DNA of 58,439 nucleotides from Nemertoderma westbladi (GCA_032718475.1 JAUCBJ010002871.1:1-58439); one strand, 5' to 3'. Counted from the stretch's first letter, positions 21,330 through 31,984 are shown. The notes: generated by a model from the letters alone, not told the origin. Numbers and translations: made by a program.

Positions 21330-22085
21330 TGTCAGAATGCAAATTCACTTCGTATGCATTCCTCGTATGCAAATACTCGGAAATTCATAGGAGCGAGTTT
21401 GTGGTGAATTGCATTTGAGAACTTGTCTGGTGGGTATCAAAACAAAATTTTTTTTTCATAAAGTTTGAAAAATTTAAAATTATAAGTGAACCCAAGACAA
21501 ATCTAAAAGCTAAAATAGACGTGTCTTAGGACCTGCCTATAAGCATACACCAATTTTGAAAGACGTGAAAGTTTGGAAGAAATAGTAGCTAAACACCATG
21601 GTCATGGCTATTATATTTAGGAGTGTAAATTGAGTTCAGTAGATCCCACAGCGACAGAGAGACAACCAAGAGTGCTAAAGGTTAGTAGCACCAGGGGCGT
21701 ACACAGACAAAGTACTCAGTAGTTTGTAGTGGAGAGAGGTGTTTGATAATCAAACCCGTGGGTTTGGTATAGTCGAATGCCCCAGACAATGTCCGCTCTA
21801 ACTACACTATTCTAGTACAAGTATGGGGAGTAGTTTGGGTATCAAAAAGTGAGTTGGTCAAGGCCAGTTTATCTCCGAAGTTTTTGCGCTATGCATGGGA
21901 ATAGATATAGAAGGTAGCTTAGGAATGAGACAGGATCTAGGGAGCCGTACCTGAACTGCTGGATGGCGGGCCAGGTAGCTCGAGACGTCAAACCCATCTT
22001 ATTAACTGACTGATCCATCCACAGATTAACTAACTTATGTAATATAATCTGTTGGACATATATATATATCTTGAATGATTAGTTA
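21330..22085 (+). other. Noncoding region between integrase and following frames, locus C
   Basis: About 750 bp without a gene, in the same position as the long noncoding stretch that follows pol in A and B. Contains the near-palindrome CAAACCCGTGGGTTTG (21751-21766). Shortly before 22086 there is a TATATATATATC run. Confidence 0.5.
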
Positions 22086-22961
22086 ATGATGAGTAAACGT
22101 ATCCCTGCGGAACCGAGGAGAGGTTGGATCGCCAAGGAGAAAGCGGAATTACTGTTCGCCCATCATGGATGCAACGATTCAAATGTATATTATCATGGAC
22201 AGTCAGTAATAGACTTAAACACCAATTTCAAGTCAAATTACGACAAGGGATTGAGAAGGGATATGTTGAAGGCGTTAGAAGACCGAATGGAGGTATTGCG
22301 GCGCGAATACAGAACCTGATACCCCTACAACTTTGCCGTCAACGTGTGCGACGTGAGTATGAACCCCAACGAGGAGATCGCCAGACTGTATCATATGAAT
22401 ATGTATTTGTCGCACGACAAACCCCTACCTGCCATTAGAGATCAGTTTGATGGGATGCATCTATATCGAAGAACCCGAGGAGAAGATGAGGAAATGTCGA
22501 AGATCTTCAGTATATACAAGTTGTTCTATAAATTTAGCGAGTGTATGAACAAACAAGATGTATCCATTCCCGATCGTATAAATGAACTAAATCCCGAGCC
22601 GATATGGTGTAAGGCACACCAGTTCCTCAGGAACAACAAAGGAGGTTACCCGATGCGTAATCCAATGATAAGCATCGACTTTAGCGTGAAGAGACCCCCG
22701 AGGCCTATTACACCGACCGTTATGACTCTGGATTTGTACACTGAGGTTGGACCTCGTACAACTCCTGCTTTAAAAGAATTGACTGCGGTAATTTCGCTTT
22801 ACCGAGCGTACATGGATCTGGAGGCACGGTGCAAAGTGGCACGGGACTCGAGTACCAAACCCACAGGTTTGGAACTCTCAAGTCCCTGGTCAACATTCAC
22901 TTTGCGTTACGACAGGAAGAATGAGCGGCAAAGGCAAAACAACTTTTTGTGGAACGCATAG
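22086..22961 (+). pseudogene. Env-position frame of locus C, N-terminal part
   Basis: One frame with a single in-frame TGA at 22317-22319. It begins MSKRIPAEPRRGWIAKEKAE and continues with NPNEEIARLYHMNMYLSHDK and YRRTRGEDEEMSKIFSIYK. It lies downstream of a BEL integrase, like the MTEL frames of A and B, and shares with them a charged, Tyr/Arg-rich character and a loosely similar N-terminal layout. The similarity is weak and judged by eye. No known domain is recognised. Confidence 0.45.
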
Positions 22962-23533
22962 CCGAGTACAATAAGACTGCGGATAGACACCAGGAAGAAA
23001 CGATGAGAGTTACTGGATTCGTTCCACAAGCTATATCTCAACCCAGGCAAGTGTATTATTTCACCAGTAACGAAGCTGCGATGTTGGTAGATCATCCAGA
23101 GTCGCAAGAAGCCATTCGGTTCTTACACAAGATTACACAAGATCTTAGACAAGATTGGAGCACTAGGGAGGGAGAGTAAGTTGTTTGGTTGGCTGGATAA
23201 ATATATAAAGGTGTGGATCGCGGTGGCCATGTTCCCAGATGATGATGAGGTGGACCAAGCATGGTTAAGGAGGAAGGGTTCCTATACCCACTACGATGAC
23301 CATAAGACCATTGAATGCATATGGACCCCATCCGAGGAAATACAATGCCAGTGGAGGAAGACGACGAGTCATTGGAGGACTGGCGATTAATGTTCTACAA
23401 TAATGAGGGAGCGTCTCACCAAGAGTGCCTGACGAGCAAATGTATCCAAATCCGAGCAGCCGATGGTGTAACCCACGTGTTTATGCGCGTGAGAGTGGAC
23501 CGGGATAGACTGGAGCCAATCATAACGACATAA
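22949..23533 (+). pseudogene. Env-position frames of locus C, middle part (frameshifted)
   Basis: Three short overlapping frames (22949-23179, 23181-23390, 23315-23533) appear to be one coding region broken by frameshifts. The first has AEYNKTADRHQEETM, a charged helix resembling the QRQAEENHLEEKHIEMDERE segment of element B. The last has HVFMRVRVDRDRLEPI. No recognised domain. Confidence 0.4.
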
Positions 23534-23620
23534 TATAGACGCAGGAAGGACCCCCGGGAGCAGATTCTAGGGGTATGTAGGCGAGGCGGTATGCATGTAG
23601 TGGAGTGAATAGATGCAAGA

Positions 23621-24598
23621 ATGTTGCCCAAGAAGGTAAGGGAGGCAATCCTCAACCAAGATTATGTCAAGGTGGGATCAGGTGTCCAAATCGATTTAGA
23701 GAGTGATTTCAATGCTATGGCGGACCTGGAGGATCGATTGCCAAGACCGTTCGTTGATACAAAACTATTACTGCTATGGGCACAGGATGTTGGGATTTAT
23801 AGAGAGTACCCTAATTTTGCCAAGACTGGTATGGGTTTTATAGCGCACTTAGTGTATAATTGGGATTTTAAGTTGAAGATGCAGAAGAAGTATGAGGAGG
23901 CTTTTGGTGAATATAATACACCGCCGGGAGCCGAGTTCAAATCCTATTTCAAGTGGCAGGCTTTGGTCTATTGGAACATTTGCGCTCCACCTCGTGCTTC
24001 ATTGCAGTATTATTTAGTGTTTGAGTCAAACACGGTAACTTGCTTGATAACGGATATAGTCACAAGAGTTTTGAAGCGCCATCTGTTGGTGTTTGGAGGA
24101 GACCAATACGTCAGATCAAAGGGAGAAATTCAGTCCAATATAATGAAGCGTTTCTTAACCCCATTCTTCAACCAATCTTTGGATAACACATCGATGGTCA
24201 GAAGGGGATTAGCGATTTTCGAGGGAGTATACCGACAGAACATTGGAGATTTGGGAGATCGACCTTCCATGGAGTATCCAATGCCAGAAGCGTTAGAGAA
24301 GTGGTTTGGGAACCAAACCTGCGGTTTTGGTACTCCCGGCCACTTAGACGTGGACAGAGCAGTTAGGGAGAAGAAGGGAGAGGGTTGGCCGGAGACATTA
24401 GTAGAGGTGTTCAGAATGAATCTTCTGGTGGAGAAGACATATCCTAAACAGACGAGTGAGGAAATATTAGAGATCGAGAGTAAGGGTGAGGATGCTTACT
24501 TTGTTCCAGAACAGCAACCCTTGACCGGAGAAGATGACATCGTTCTAGACATTGGGAAAGAAGGGAGTGCGAGACTGATTGAAGACCTGAAGACCTAA
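23621..24598 (+). CDS. Uncharacterised 325-residue frame of locus C
   Basis: The longest intact frame of this locus. It is mixed alpha-helical in appearance, with LPRPFVDTKLLLLWAQDVGI, an aromatic segment FKSYFKWQALVYWNICAPP, and an acidic C-terminus (TGEDDIVLDIGKEGSARLIE). There is no signal peptide, membrane segment or enzymatic motif. Two zinc knuckles follow in the next frame, so the whole resembles a capsid-like domain plus nucleic-acid-binding tail. That is inference. The frame is probably the central part of the env-position protein. The start is the first ATG, and upstream coding may have been lost by frameshift. Confidence 0.5.
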   Translation: MLPKKVREAILNQDYVKVGSGVQIDLESDFNAMADLEDRLPRPFVDTKLLLLWAQDVGIYREYPNFAKTGMGFIAHLVYNWDFKLKMQKKYEEAFGEYNTPPGAEFKSYFKWQALVYWNICAPPRASLQYYLVFESNTVTCLITDIVTRVLKRHLLVFGGDQYVRSKGEIQSNIMKRFLTPFFNQSLDNTSMVRRGLAIFEGVYRQNIGDLGDRPSMEYPMPEALEKWFGNQTCGFGTPGHLDVDRAVREKKGEGWPETLVEVFRMNLLVEKTYPKQTSEEILEIESKGEDAYFVPEQQPLTGEDDIVLDIGKEGSARLIEDLKT

Positions 24599-25175
24599 TA
24601 TATGAGAGGGCTTGGTTCCCACAAGCGCGTAGATGTACATTGTGCGGTAGCATAAGACACAGTCAGAAAACGTGTGACGCTGTGGTCAAACCAGCGCACA
24701 AGGTCTGCCGTTGTAGTAATGAAATGGATCATTCCTTCTATATGTGTACTGTATTCATTTTCCAGTGTGGATATTGTGGGGTGAAGGGACATTGCAGCTC
24801 CAAGTGTCAGCTGCGTGACGACTCCTTTCAGCACCATAGCGCCAATCTTCTTCTAGAGATGTTGGATAAGTGGGAGGAAGTAGTGGATTATCACATCCAG
24901 GCCCAAATGCAGTGGTTGTCGTTCAAGGCAGGATATGGATTTGGGCGGTGGATCCATCACATGTAGCATATGAACCCTACCTTCAATCGCTACCACAGTA
25001 TCAAGAGTTGATGCTCACTACTCAAGACCTTCCAAGGAATACAAGAGTTGTGGTTATTAGATCATATTTTCGACAGCTCAACATGGATAATCGGTATACG
25101 TGGAACTTTGTCAGCATTTGTGATCGGATCACAAATGGAATATTTTCAGAGACCAGGAAAGTGGTGCACACGTGA
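24599..25175 (+). pseudogene. Zinc-knuckle region of locus C (frameshifted)
   Basis: The frame to 24966 holds CTLCGSIRHSQKTC (24634 onward, CX2CX4HX4C), a looser CRCSNEMDHSFYMC, and CGYCGVKGHCSSKC (about 24769-24807, CX2CX4HX4C). The helix LLLEMLDKWEEVVDYH follows. The text continues in another frame (to 25175) with WAVDPSHVAYEPYLQSLPQ. The order knuckles, WE..DxH helix, then a PYL block matches the A frame at 10137-10502 (CHHCQLKGHASFDC, IRAWEANADLH, FHPYLFASVEQ). This is the strongest link between locus C and the A env-position protein. Confidence 0.55.
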
Positions 25176-25843
25176 GGCGATTGGAGGATGGCAGCCATCC
25201 AATATAGGAACGAGTTCCTATCAACGCATTTTCGTTTGGGGTCATTGACTGCTTAACGGGTAGAGGAACAAAGAACTGACACGCCCACAGTGACGACAGC
25301 CGGAGCCCATGGCTTACGGCAAGGTGCTGACGGAGCGGTTCTTAGTAAACGTCAAGCTAAGGATGCTCAATATCATGGAATCATTGACGCACAGCGGCTG
25401 CAGCAAAAGGTGCAGGGGACGTCCGAAAGGGCATGTGTACAGCTACAGAAGGAGGAGTTGGCGGAGTTACCCACAGTGATGCGGCAAATGGGGCAATTTC
25501 GAGGATGGAGCTTTAGTCGGGAAACCGTTAGCGCTCAAGGATTGTCTTCATCACCAATCCCGGGAAGCGAGGCCTTCACGACGCCATCAGCAGAATCTGC
25601 CGGGGGCAGATTGGTATATTTGGGATGAGGCCGGAAGAGGGGAGCAAGCCCAAGAGACCTGGGAGCCAGCTGGTAATGCCACATGATGTCAGCAAGTGAC
25701 AAACTGTAGACATATACATCATCATCACTCTGATGTATATTGTAGGCAATAAAATATATATTGGACCAGACTTAATAATTTGAATATATAACTGGAATTA
25801 TACTAAAGTATATTGGAGGAGGTGAAGGAAGTGATTGGGGAGA
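25176..25843 (+). other. 3' end of locus C
   Basis: Possible last coding piece around 25310-25480 in the frame reading MAYGKVLTERFLVNVKLRML, then a Cys/Arg/Lys-rich stretch (SGCSKRCRGRPKG). A basic C-terminus also closes the B frame (LKKLCKRCSRKKD). No further gene before the palindromes. Confidence 0.35.
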
Positions 25844-25859
25844 CAAACCCGCGGGTTTG
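25844..25859. promoter_or_regulatory. 16-bp perfect palindrome
   Basis: CAAACCCGCGGGTTTG. Imperfect versions occur at 21751-21766 (CAAACCCGTGGGTTTG) and 22855-22872 (CCAAACC-CACA-GGTTTGG), all within locus C. It could be a protein-binding site or an RNA stem. Confidence 0.5.
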
Positions 25860-25882
25860 GCTTACTCCTTTCACTTACCTGA

Positions 25883-25917
25883 GCAAATCACCCAAACCAG
25901 GGTGATTTGCGTTTTTT
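25883..25917 (+). terminator. Terminator-like hairpin with T run
   Basis: GCAAATCACCC, loop AAACCA, then GGGTGATTTGC: a perfect 11-bp stem with a 6-nt loop, followed by GTTTTTT. In shape it is a textbook intrinsic terminator, but the setting is eukaryotic. It closes locus C and could be a retroelement RNA 3' structure or a polymerase III stop. The function is not established. Confidence 0.4.
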
Positions 25918-26009
25918 ATATAATTACGTGAAGTTCCAAAATGAAAGAAATTATTATGTATTTTTATGTTTTGTTTAATTATTGGCCTTAAAACGCAATA
26001 ATATTTAGT

Positions 26010-27933
26010 TTAATAGTTAGCCTCCAACATGTTTTGTAAAATTTTAGTTCCTTTGTTATTATTCTTCTCTATAATTTGATTACCACCACAACTCCCTATA
26101 CCCATGACATTTGCTAGATCATCCGCATCTTTAAGGCCAGTGTCCTTTAAGATGCGTCTCAAGAAAGTCATGGGCTGTCCACTATGCTTATTCACTCCAT
26201 GAGGCTGCCAAAGTACAAGATTATGCACTGGCTGGTCCTCACGGCGAAAGCAATGTCCTGCAAAGCAGAGGCGATTTTGTTCTAGTGTCAAGCTTGGGGG
26301 AAACAATGAGACACCTCCAATGTTATATAGTGTCTGGTTGGAGATGTGTGCATTGTACTTGACACAATGAACCAGGCGTAGCATTCTTGTGAATGTGCCA
26401 TCCAGAGATTTGGTGTCCTCAGCAGTTAGAGCCCAGCATGGACTCCCGTAGAGGAGTACTGGAACTACTGCTGCTCTAAATAATCGGACCTTAAGTTTCC
26501 GATTAATTCTCGGTGACTTCCAAATCCTGGAAAGCCTATACAAGGCTGCCCATGCCTTTCCCTTACGTATTTGAAGGTCCTCACCTGACTTCCGGATCCA
26601 TGATCCCAGGTAACAGAAGTCGTCCACATGCTCAAGCATACCATCCTTTGAGCTTATGCTCATCCAATCAGAGACTTGCTGAGGACTTTCAAAGTTAACT
26701 GTCAGAATTTTGGTCTTTCTGGAGTTAATAAAAAGACCAACACTAGAAGCAGCATGTTCTAATGAGCTGAGGAGCCGTTGGGCTCCCTCTAATGATTCTG
26801 AGAGTACTCCTAAATCATCAGCAAAGTCTAGATCAGTTAGGTACTTGGCAGGATTTCCTTGACTTCTCGAGCCCGTAGGTGGAGTTATCATCACCCCATC
26901 ATCATTATGATGATCTAAGGACATGCGTAGAACATAGTCAACCACAATAATAAACAAGAATGGTGCAAGTGTGTCTCCTTGGAGGACGCCCCATAACACT
27001 TCAAATGGTTCTGTGTCACCGTCAACAGTAGACACAAATGTTGTCGAACCATAGTATACTGATCTGATAGCTGCAATAATTTCATCAGGAATCCCATATA
27101 ATGAAAGTATGCTGAACATACGTGAGCGAGAGACTGAATCAAAGGCCTTGAAGAAGTCAACAAAGATAACAGCCAGATGCCTGTCTTTCTTTTTTGATAA
27201 TTCTTCAATTATCCTTCTAAGTGCCAAAATGGGCTCCATGGTCCCACGACCTTTACGGAACCCATTCTGATTTCCACGGAGCAGTCTCTCAATGGGATCC
27301 CTGATGCGATTTAATAGAATCCTATTGTATAGCTTTGCAGCAATCGAGATCAATGAGATTCCCCGAAAAGAACCATAGAGTGTTAGGTTGCCCTTCTTGG
27401 GAACTGGCACCAACTTATTTGTTTTCATTTCTTGTGGGACTCTTGTTGTACGGTACATGTCTACTATGATGGGATAGATGAGCTTTAAACACTCAGGTAT
27501 TTTAAAGACCTCAGGGGGAACACCATCTACTCCACTGGCACGATTGGTCTTAATGCTCTTTGCAGCAGCCTTCACTTCTGCAAAGGAGATATCGCCAATG
27601 GGAATATCTGGGAGTACAGACTCAGACACCTTTACTTCTATAAAGTTATCAGGCAATACCCTGTCATTATTGAGGAGCTTTTCAAAGTGGGCTTTCCAAC
27701 CATTGAGGCGATCGGCTGGTGATTCAGCCTTAACCTTGGTGGTTGGTTGGCTTTTCCGCCCAGTAAGCAGATTGATCGATTTCCATGCCTGGGATGATTG
27801 CCTGCTGTCGTCAGCATCATTGATGGCATCAACCTGTTGGTTTATTAGCTCCTGTAGATTAACAGAGTACTGCCTGTTCAGGGACCTAGATGCAGCCTTA
27901 ACTGCATTCTTGGCCGCTGTAGTCTGTTTGAGT
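26010..27933 (-). CDS. LINE family 1 reverse transcriptase, open throughout (copy 2)
   Basis: Reading in from the 5' junction near 27933 there is no stop until 26010. The frame covers the linker after the endonuclease (SRSLNRQYSVNLQEL), then the RT with FRKGRGTMEP, VDFFKAFDSV, LQGDTLAPFLF and the catalytic FADD (around 26825). It continues through YLGSWIRKSGED to the C-terminal domain (LCFAGHCFRREDQ). The first ATG is well inside, and the endonuclease is absent. The last 25 or so residues after MGIGSCGG are not LINE sequence. The intact RT core contrasts with the broken copies 1 and 3. Confidence 0.85.
26084..27933 (-). mobile_element. LINE family 1, copy 2, truncated at both ends
   Basis: Similarity to copy 3 begins at AAACAGACTACA (27933) and stops at about 26084-26090, before the usual 3' end, so the AGT tail is missing. 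Copy 2 abuts element B at 27934. No target duplication was recognised. Confidence 0.85.
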
Positions 27934-28187
27934 CAAATTGTTGTAGTAATAAGTAACTTAGTAGAGTGGAGGTGTCTGTATTGGTGTCTCGCGTGCTATT
28001 GTTGGACGCTAATACAGATAGTTCTGCATTGCTGGGTGTGCAGCTTTGTGGAAGTGACCCTTATCCAGAAATAATAACATTTATTTCAAACATTGTCAAA
28101 ACCCATTGTACGGGTATATATATATTATAAATCAACTCAAACCGATTTATAAAATAGTAGGCCTGTTATACATAAATTAGGTCTTAA

Positions 28188-29255
28188 CCCTATTAAACCC
28201 GGGGGGGGGGTCAATATGACCCCCCCCCCCGTGGTTTTTTTATTATAATTCTGAAACAAACGCAGTTGGGAATCTGAAATTTAATGACTTTTCCTAAAAA
28301 TCTATTGTCTTCCTAGAAGTGAAAACCGTTTTCAAAAATATTCGGTACTTTTCGAGTTATAACACCATTTTTTAACCCTACTTTTGGCACTTTTTTTGAG
28401 ACGTTTTTTGAAAATTACATTTCATTAAATATGAATTGTAACATCTCTATTTTTTATTTACACCGGTTTTTTGGTGTTAGAAATTTGATGGAATTCATAT
28501 AAATTGATTTAGAAATTTCAAACTTGTTTTTTTCGGTGGGTGCCAAATTTTGGTGTCAGCACCAAATTTTGAATTATGTCAATTTTGTAAATTGATTGTT
28601 TGAAACTTGTTTTTTACGCAATTGGGGTTTTTTGGGGTTCTGGATTCGATGAAATATATACGAGTTGCACCAAGCGTATCAAACTTGTATTTTTCGGTGC
28701 TGTGTGCAAATTTTGGTGCTAGCACGAAATTTTGAAAATTCATTCGATAGATAAAATTGCTTGTGACAATTTATTTCTTGCGTTTTAGAGGTTTATGGCT
28801 ATTCTGAATTCAATGGAATAAATAATTATCGAACTAGACATCTCAAACTTGTATTTTTCGGATGTGGGTGCAAAATGTGGTGCTACTCACTCATTTTTTT
28901 CCTACGCAGAGAGGACTAAACGGCCATTTATAGTAATCATATCATTTTTAAATATTTTCCAATGTATTTTGCACCCCAGAAAACCTGTATTGAAAAATAA
29001 TTAGCCGAAAATGTAACTTTCAAATTTTGTGAAAATTGTGAAATACTTGTAATTTTGGTGCTGCAATATAACCACCCCAGTACAATTTTTCGAAAATGTT
29101 TTTTTTCGGTCGGATCCAGACAAGTGATACCTACGTACAAACAAAAAATCAGACGTTTTCGTAAATATTTGTAGATTTTAGAGGGGGGGGGGGGGGGGTC
29201 AATATGACCCCCTCCCGGTATTTGTACAGCATTTTATAGCCCGGTACTAATAGGG
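28188..29255 (+). mobile_element. piggyBac-type nonautonomous element P1
   Basis: 1068 bp flanked by TTAA on both sides (28184-28187, 29256-29259), with inverted ends CCCTATTA... and ...TAATAGGG. The matching site in A (GGTCTCAATATCAG, about 17480) lacks it, giving an empty-site comparison. No transposase frame. Just inside each end is a hairpin of G and C runs around TCAATATGA. The interior has diverged repeats of TTTGGTGCTAGCACCAAA, itself palindromic. The TTAA target and CCC ends fit the piggyBac superfamily; mobilisation in trans is inferred. Confidence 0.85.
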
Positions 29256-29350
29256 TTAATATCAGTTGGACTACTGCTTAATAACAGTAATAAAGCAAAG
29301 GAAAGTAACCCTAAAATTCAGAAATTCAGTTATTATAAAATAATTGACAT

Positions 29351-29850
29351 TACCGGTATTTAAGGTAGGCTTATTATATGTATTTATATAAATTTAGGCT
29401 GAAATTATATACCGGTATTCTGTAACTAATCCTAGTCTATAATAATACTTATATATATTATAGGTGTATACCGGTATTTACAGCAAGCTTATTATATTTA
29501 TTTATATAAATTTAGGCTGAAATTATATACCGGTATTCTGTGACTAAATCTAGTTTATAATAATACGTATATATATATACTGTAAGTGTATACCGGTATT
29601 TACGGCAAGCTTATTATATTTATTTATATAAATTTAGGCTGAAATTATATACCGGTATTCTGTAACTAATCCTAGTCTATAATAATACTTATATATACTA
29701 TAGGTGTATACCGGTATTTACGGCAAGCTTATTATATTTATTTATATAAATTTAGGCTGAAATTATATACCGGTATTCTGTGACTAAACCTAGTTTATAA
29801 TAATACGTATATATATACTGTAAGTGTATACCGGTATTTTAATATATTAT
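29351..29850 (+). repeat. About 119-bp tandem repeats in the B leader
   Basis: TACCGGTATTTA recurs at 29351, 29469, 29591, 29709 and 29829. Each unit includes TTTATATAAATTTAGGCTGA and a second ACCGGTATTCTGT. The spacing alternates between 118 and 122 bp. A has the same motif family in fewer, more diverged units at 17090-17370. Its position before gag suggests leader or promoter DNA that expands and contracts. Confidence 0.9.
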
Positions 29851-29973
29851 ATATATCACGTTACACTGAGCAACGGTATCGGTAATTAATTACTAGGCTT
29901 ACAGTTGATACTGAATTACTAGACTTACTTTAACTGTCGTTATAGTAGTAGGCATTCAACTGCAATATAAATC

Positions 29974-30156
29974 ATGGCTGACACAAAGCAAACACTGTTA
30001 GATAGTCTCCTAGAAAGAACAGTCTGTGACTCAGATAGAAGTGTAGAAAATCTGAGACCGAAGTCCAAGTCCCCTCCTACTGTAAGAAAGGTCATCCCTA
30101 CAGTAGTAGTATCAGACCATAGGCTAGTAAAGCACCATAGGTACCTAAAGAGGTGA
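29974..30156 (+). pseudogene. Gag N-terminus (element B), interrupted
   Basis: Starts MADTKQTLLDSLLERTVCDS and follows the A gag N-terminus until VVSDHRLVKHHR, where an insertion (30142-31422) breaks the frame. Gag resumes at about 31423. Confidence 0.75.
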
Positions 30157-31422
30157 GGTCTCTATAGGGGTGCCTATAACAGGTGGCGGCGGACTCATGA
30201 GGGTCTGGGGGCACGTTAAATTGGTGTTATAGTGCATGGGAGTCACTGAAGGCCCTCGTGTCTTACGAACCATGAATCAACATGAAGCCGTGGTACCATC
30301 TAGACGGCCTGTTTCCGTACTGCTAGTCCTGTACACAGTAGGGGTGGTGGCTTAGTGTGATCTGTGGTCTATGTGGTGTCTATGTGTCTATGTTTGGTAT
30401 GTATGAGTTGACCAGACTCTTTACTGTCTCCGATCGGCTGCCGAAACGTGTCTTTTCCCAGGGTAGCACTATTGGAATGGAGGTGTTGCATCGGAATGGG
30501 CAGGATTCTGATGATTCTGTTGGTACTACTATTGGAATGGAGGTAGCACCTGGAATATCTGCTGCAAGGAGGGGTTGGTGTTGTAGTGTGGTCCGAGTGA
30601 ATGATACTCTGGAATCTGTGGTTTGTGTGTGGACGATCAGTGGCATTTGGCTTGAGCTTTCTGTTGCTGTGTGTACGTGGTATACGTGAGTGTGTGTATG
30701 GCCACTGCAAGTGAGTGTGGGAAACCTTGCCGGTTGGTTCAGTCGCCGCTGGTTATTAGTAGGACCATATCTTTACTGCGCCCCAGCATACTTTGTGCAC
30801 ACAAAGTTATTTTGCCCTGACGGCAAAATAAGGTACTCTCGACTCTTTTATAAGTCGATACAATTTTGTCCCCTCTGATTTTGTCACCGATTCGTCTTTC
30901 CCGATTATGACCTCTGTGTGTGCATGGTATGTGTCCGATTTTGTGTTTACCGTTGTGTACTTGATTTCGTGAGCATCTGTTGAGTACACGTGTACAGTGA
31001 CTAGTAAGTGGTGACTTGTTCTTAGCATTTAAGCTAGACAGTATTGTCTACTGCTGGCGAGCCAGGTGAAAACGTGTCAATATTCCATGTTGGGTAGCGC
31101 AAGCCCACTTGGGACAAGACCGTCGGTTTGGCTCAAGGGCGACCTTGATGCTCGATTGCTATCGACTGGTCCACCCGCCGGTTGACTCTCTGAGTTGGCT
31201 CAATGTACAGTCAGGCCACAGTAAGTTGACAGTAGCCGACCATCTGGCTACACCGACGAGCTGTGCCGGTGTGATCGGGGGATTGAAAATTGAACCCGGG
31301 AAGCATCGGGCTACCCTCCGGCCCGGTCTGATAAAAATGGAGTCAGACTGGCCCCAAGGGTGGTGGGAAAGCGTCCGCCTTGTGGGTGCGCCTCGGGGAG
31401 GAGCCCAAAATGACGCAAGCGC
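30142..31422. mobile_element. 1.28-kb insertion inside gag of B, unclassified
   Basis: A reads continuously across this point (CAACATAGGT/CTATCATCGGC), while B has about 1280 extra bp between CACCATAGGT and CTATCATAGGC. The insert shows no obvious inverted ends, long frame or convincing target duplication. It is less AT-rich than its surroundings. It could be an LTR, a SINE-like element or captured DNA. Confidence 0.55.
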
Positions 31423-31984
31423 TATCATAGGCACTAGGGCTCAAGTCAAGCGGGACCAAGAGGCAGCTGTTAAACAGCAGCAGCACCCGAACCGAGAACT
31501 TATTTCTCAGCGGCCCGATAACTCCAGTAGCTCAGACACTGTAGAGTTGACACCCGAAATCGGAGCAAGGATGGCAGAAGTGGTTTATCCGGATCCACTT
31601 CTAATTCTTCCTGGAGCTGTACTCACTAGAGTATTGATCGCTGTGGAAGAACATCAAATCGATTGGGTGAGAAGTAAGCGATTGACCAGGGACAGTTATG
31701 CGGGATATACGATGGAGGAACTGAGGTCCATTGTAGAGGCGCAATGGAACTTCCCCGGAGCCAGACTCAAGTTCAACTTATCGGAAGCTGCCTGGGAGAA
31801 CTTATACAGGATGGGAGTAGTAAAGGATACTCGAGATCCAGCAGTGTATGTGGCAGCAGGGGCAGCAGGATATGTACAGGGATTCTTCAGTTCTTTAGAG
31901 CGATTAGAGGAGCACCTGTTTCACAACGTCAAGGACCTCAAGATCAGGGAGAGCTGCTTTATCAAGTTTGAGAACGAATCTTAA
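31423..31984 (+). pseudogene. Gag segment of B with an extra domain absent from A
   Basis: Resumes gag (QVKRDQEAAVKQQQHP, as in A). After ARMAEVVYPD it carries roughly 130 residues not in A: LTRVLIAVEEHQIDWVRSKR, YTMEELRSIVEAQWNFPGAR, VYVAAGAAGYVQGFFSSLER. It ends at 31984. A lacks the whole stretch up to about 32130 (AKMADTVYDE then ESTDATSSQVE). Either A lost a gag domain or B gained one. The domain is not recognised. Confidence 0.6.

Noticed and set aside
25883-25917. Bacterial rho-independent terminator and bacterial contamination
   Set aside because: Neighbouring sequence is clearly eukaryotic retroelement DNA; only the shape matches.
28188-29255. P1 as part of the normal BEL leader
   Set aside because: The A copy lacks it exactly between TTAA boundaries, and a second copy sits elsewhere in B in the other orientation.
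30357-31028. Several overlapping frames on both strands in the gag insertion
   Set aside because: No motif, no conserved start, and frames overlap on opposite strands. Treated as noncoding.
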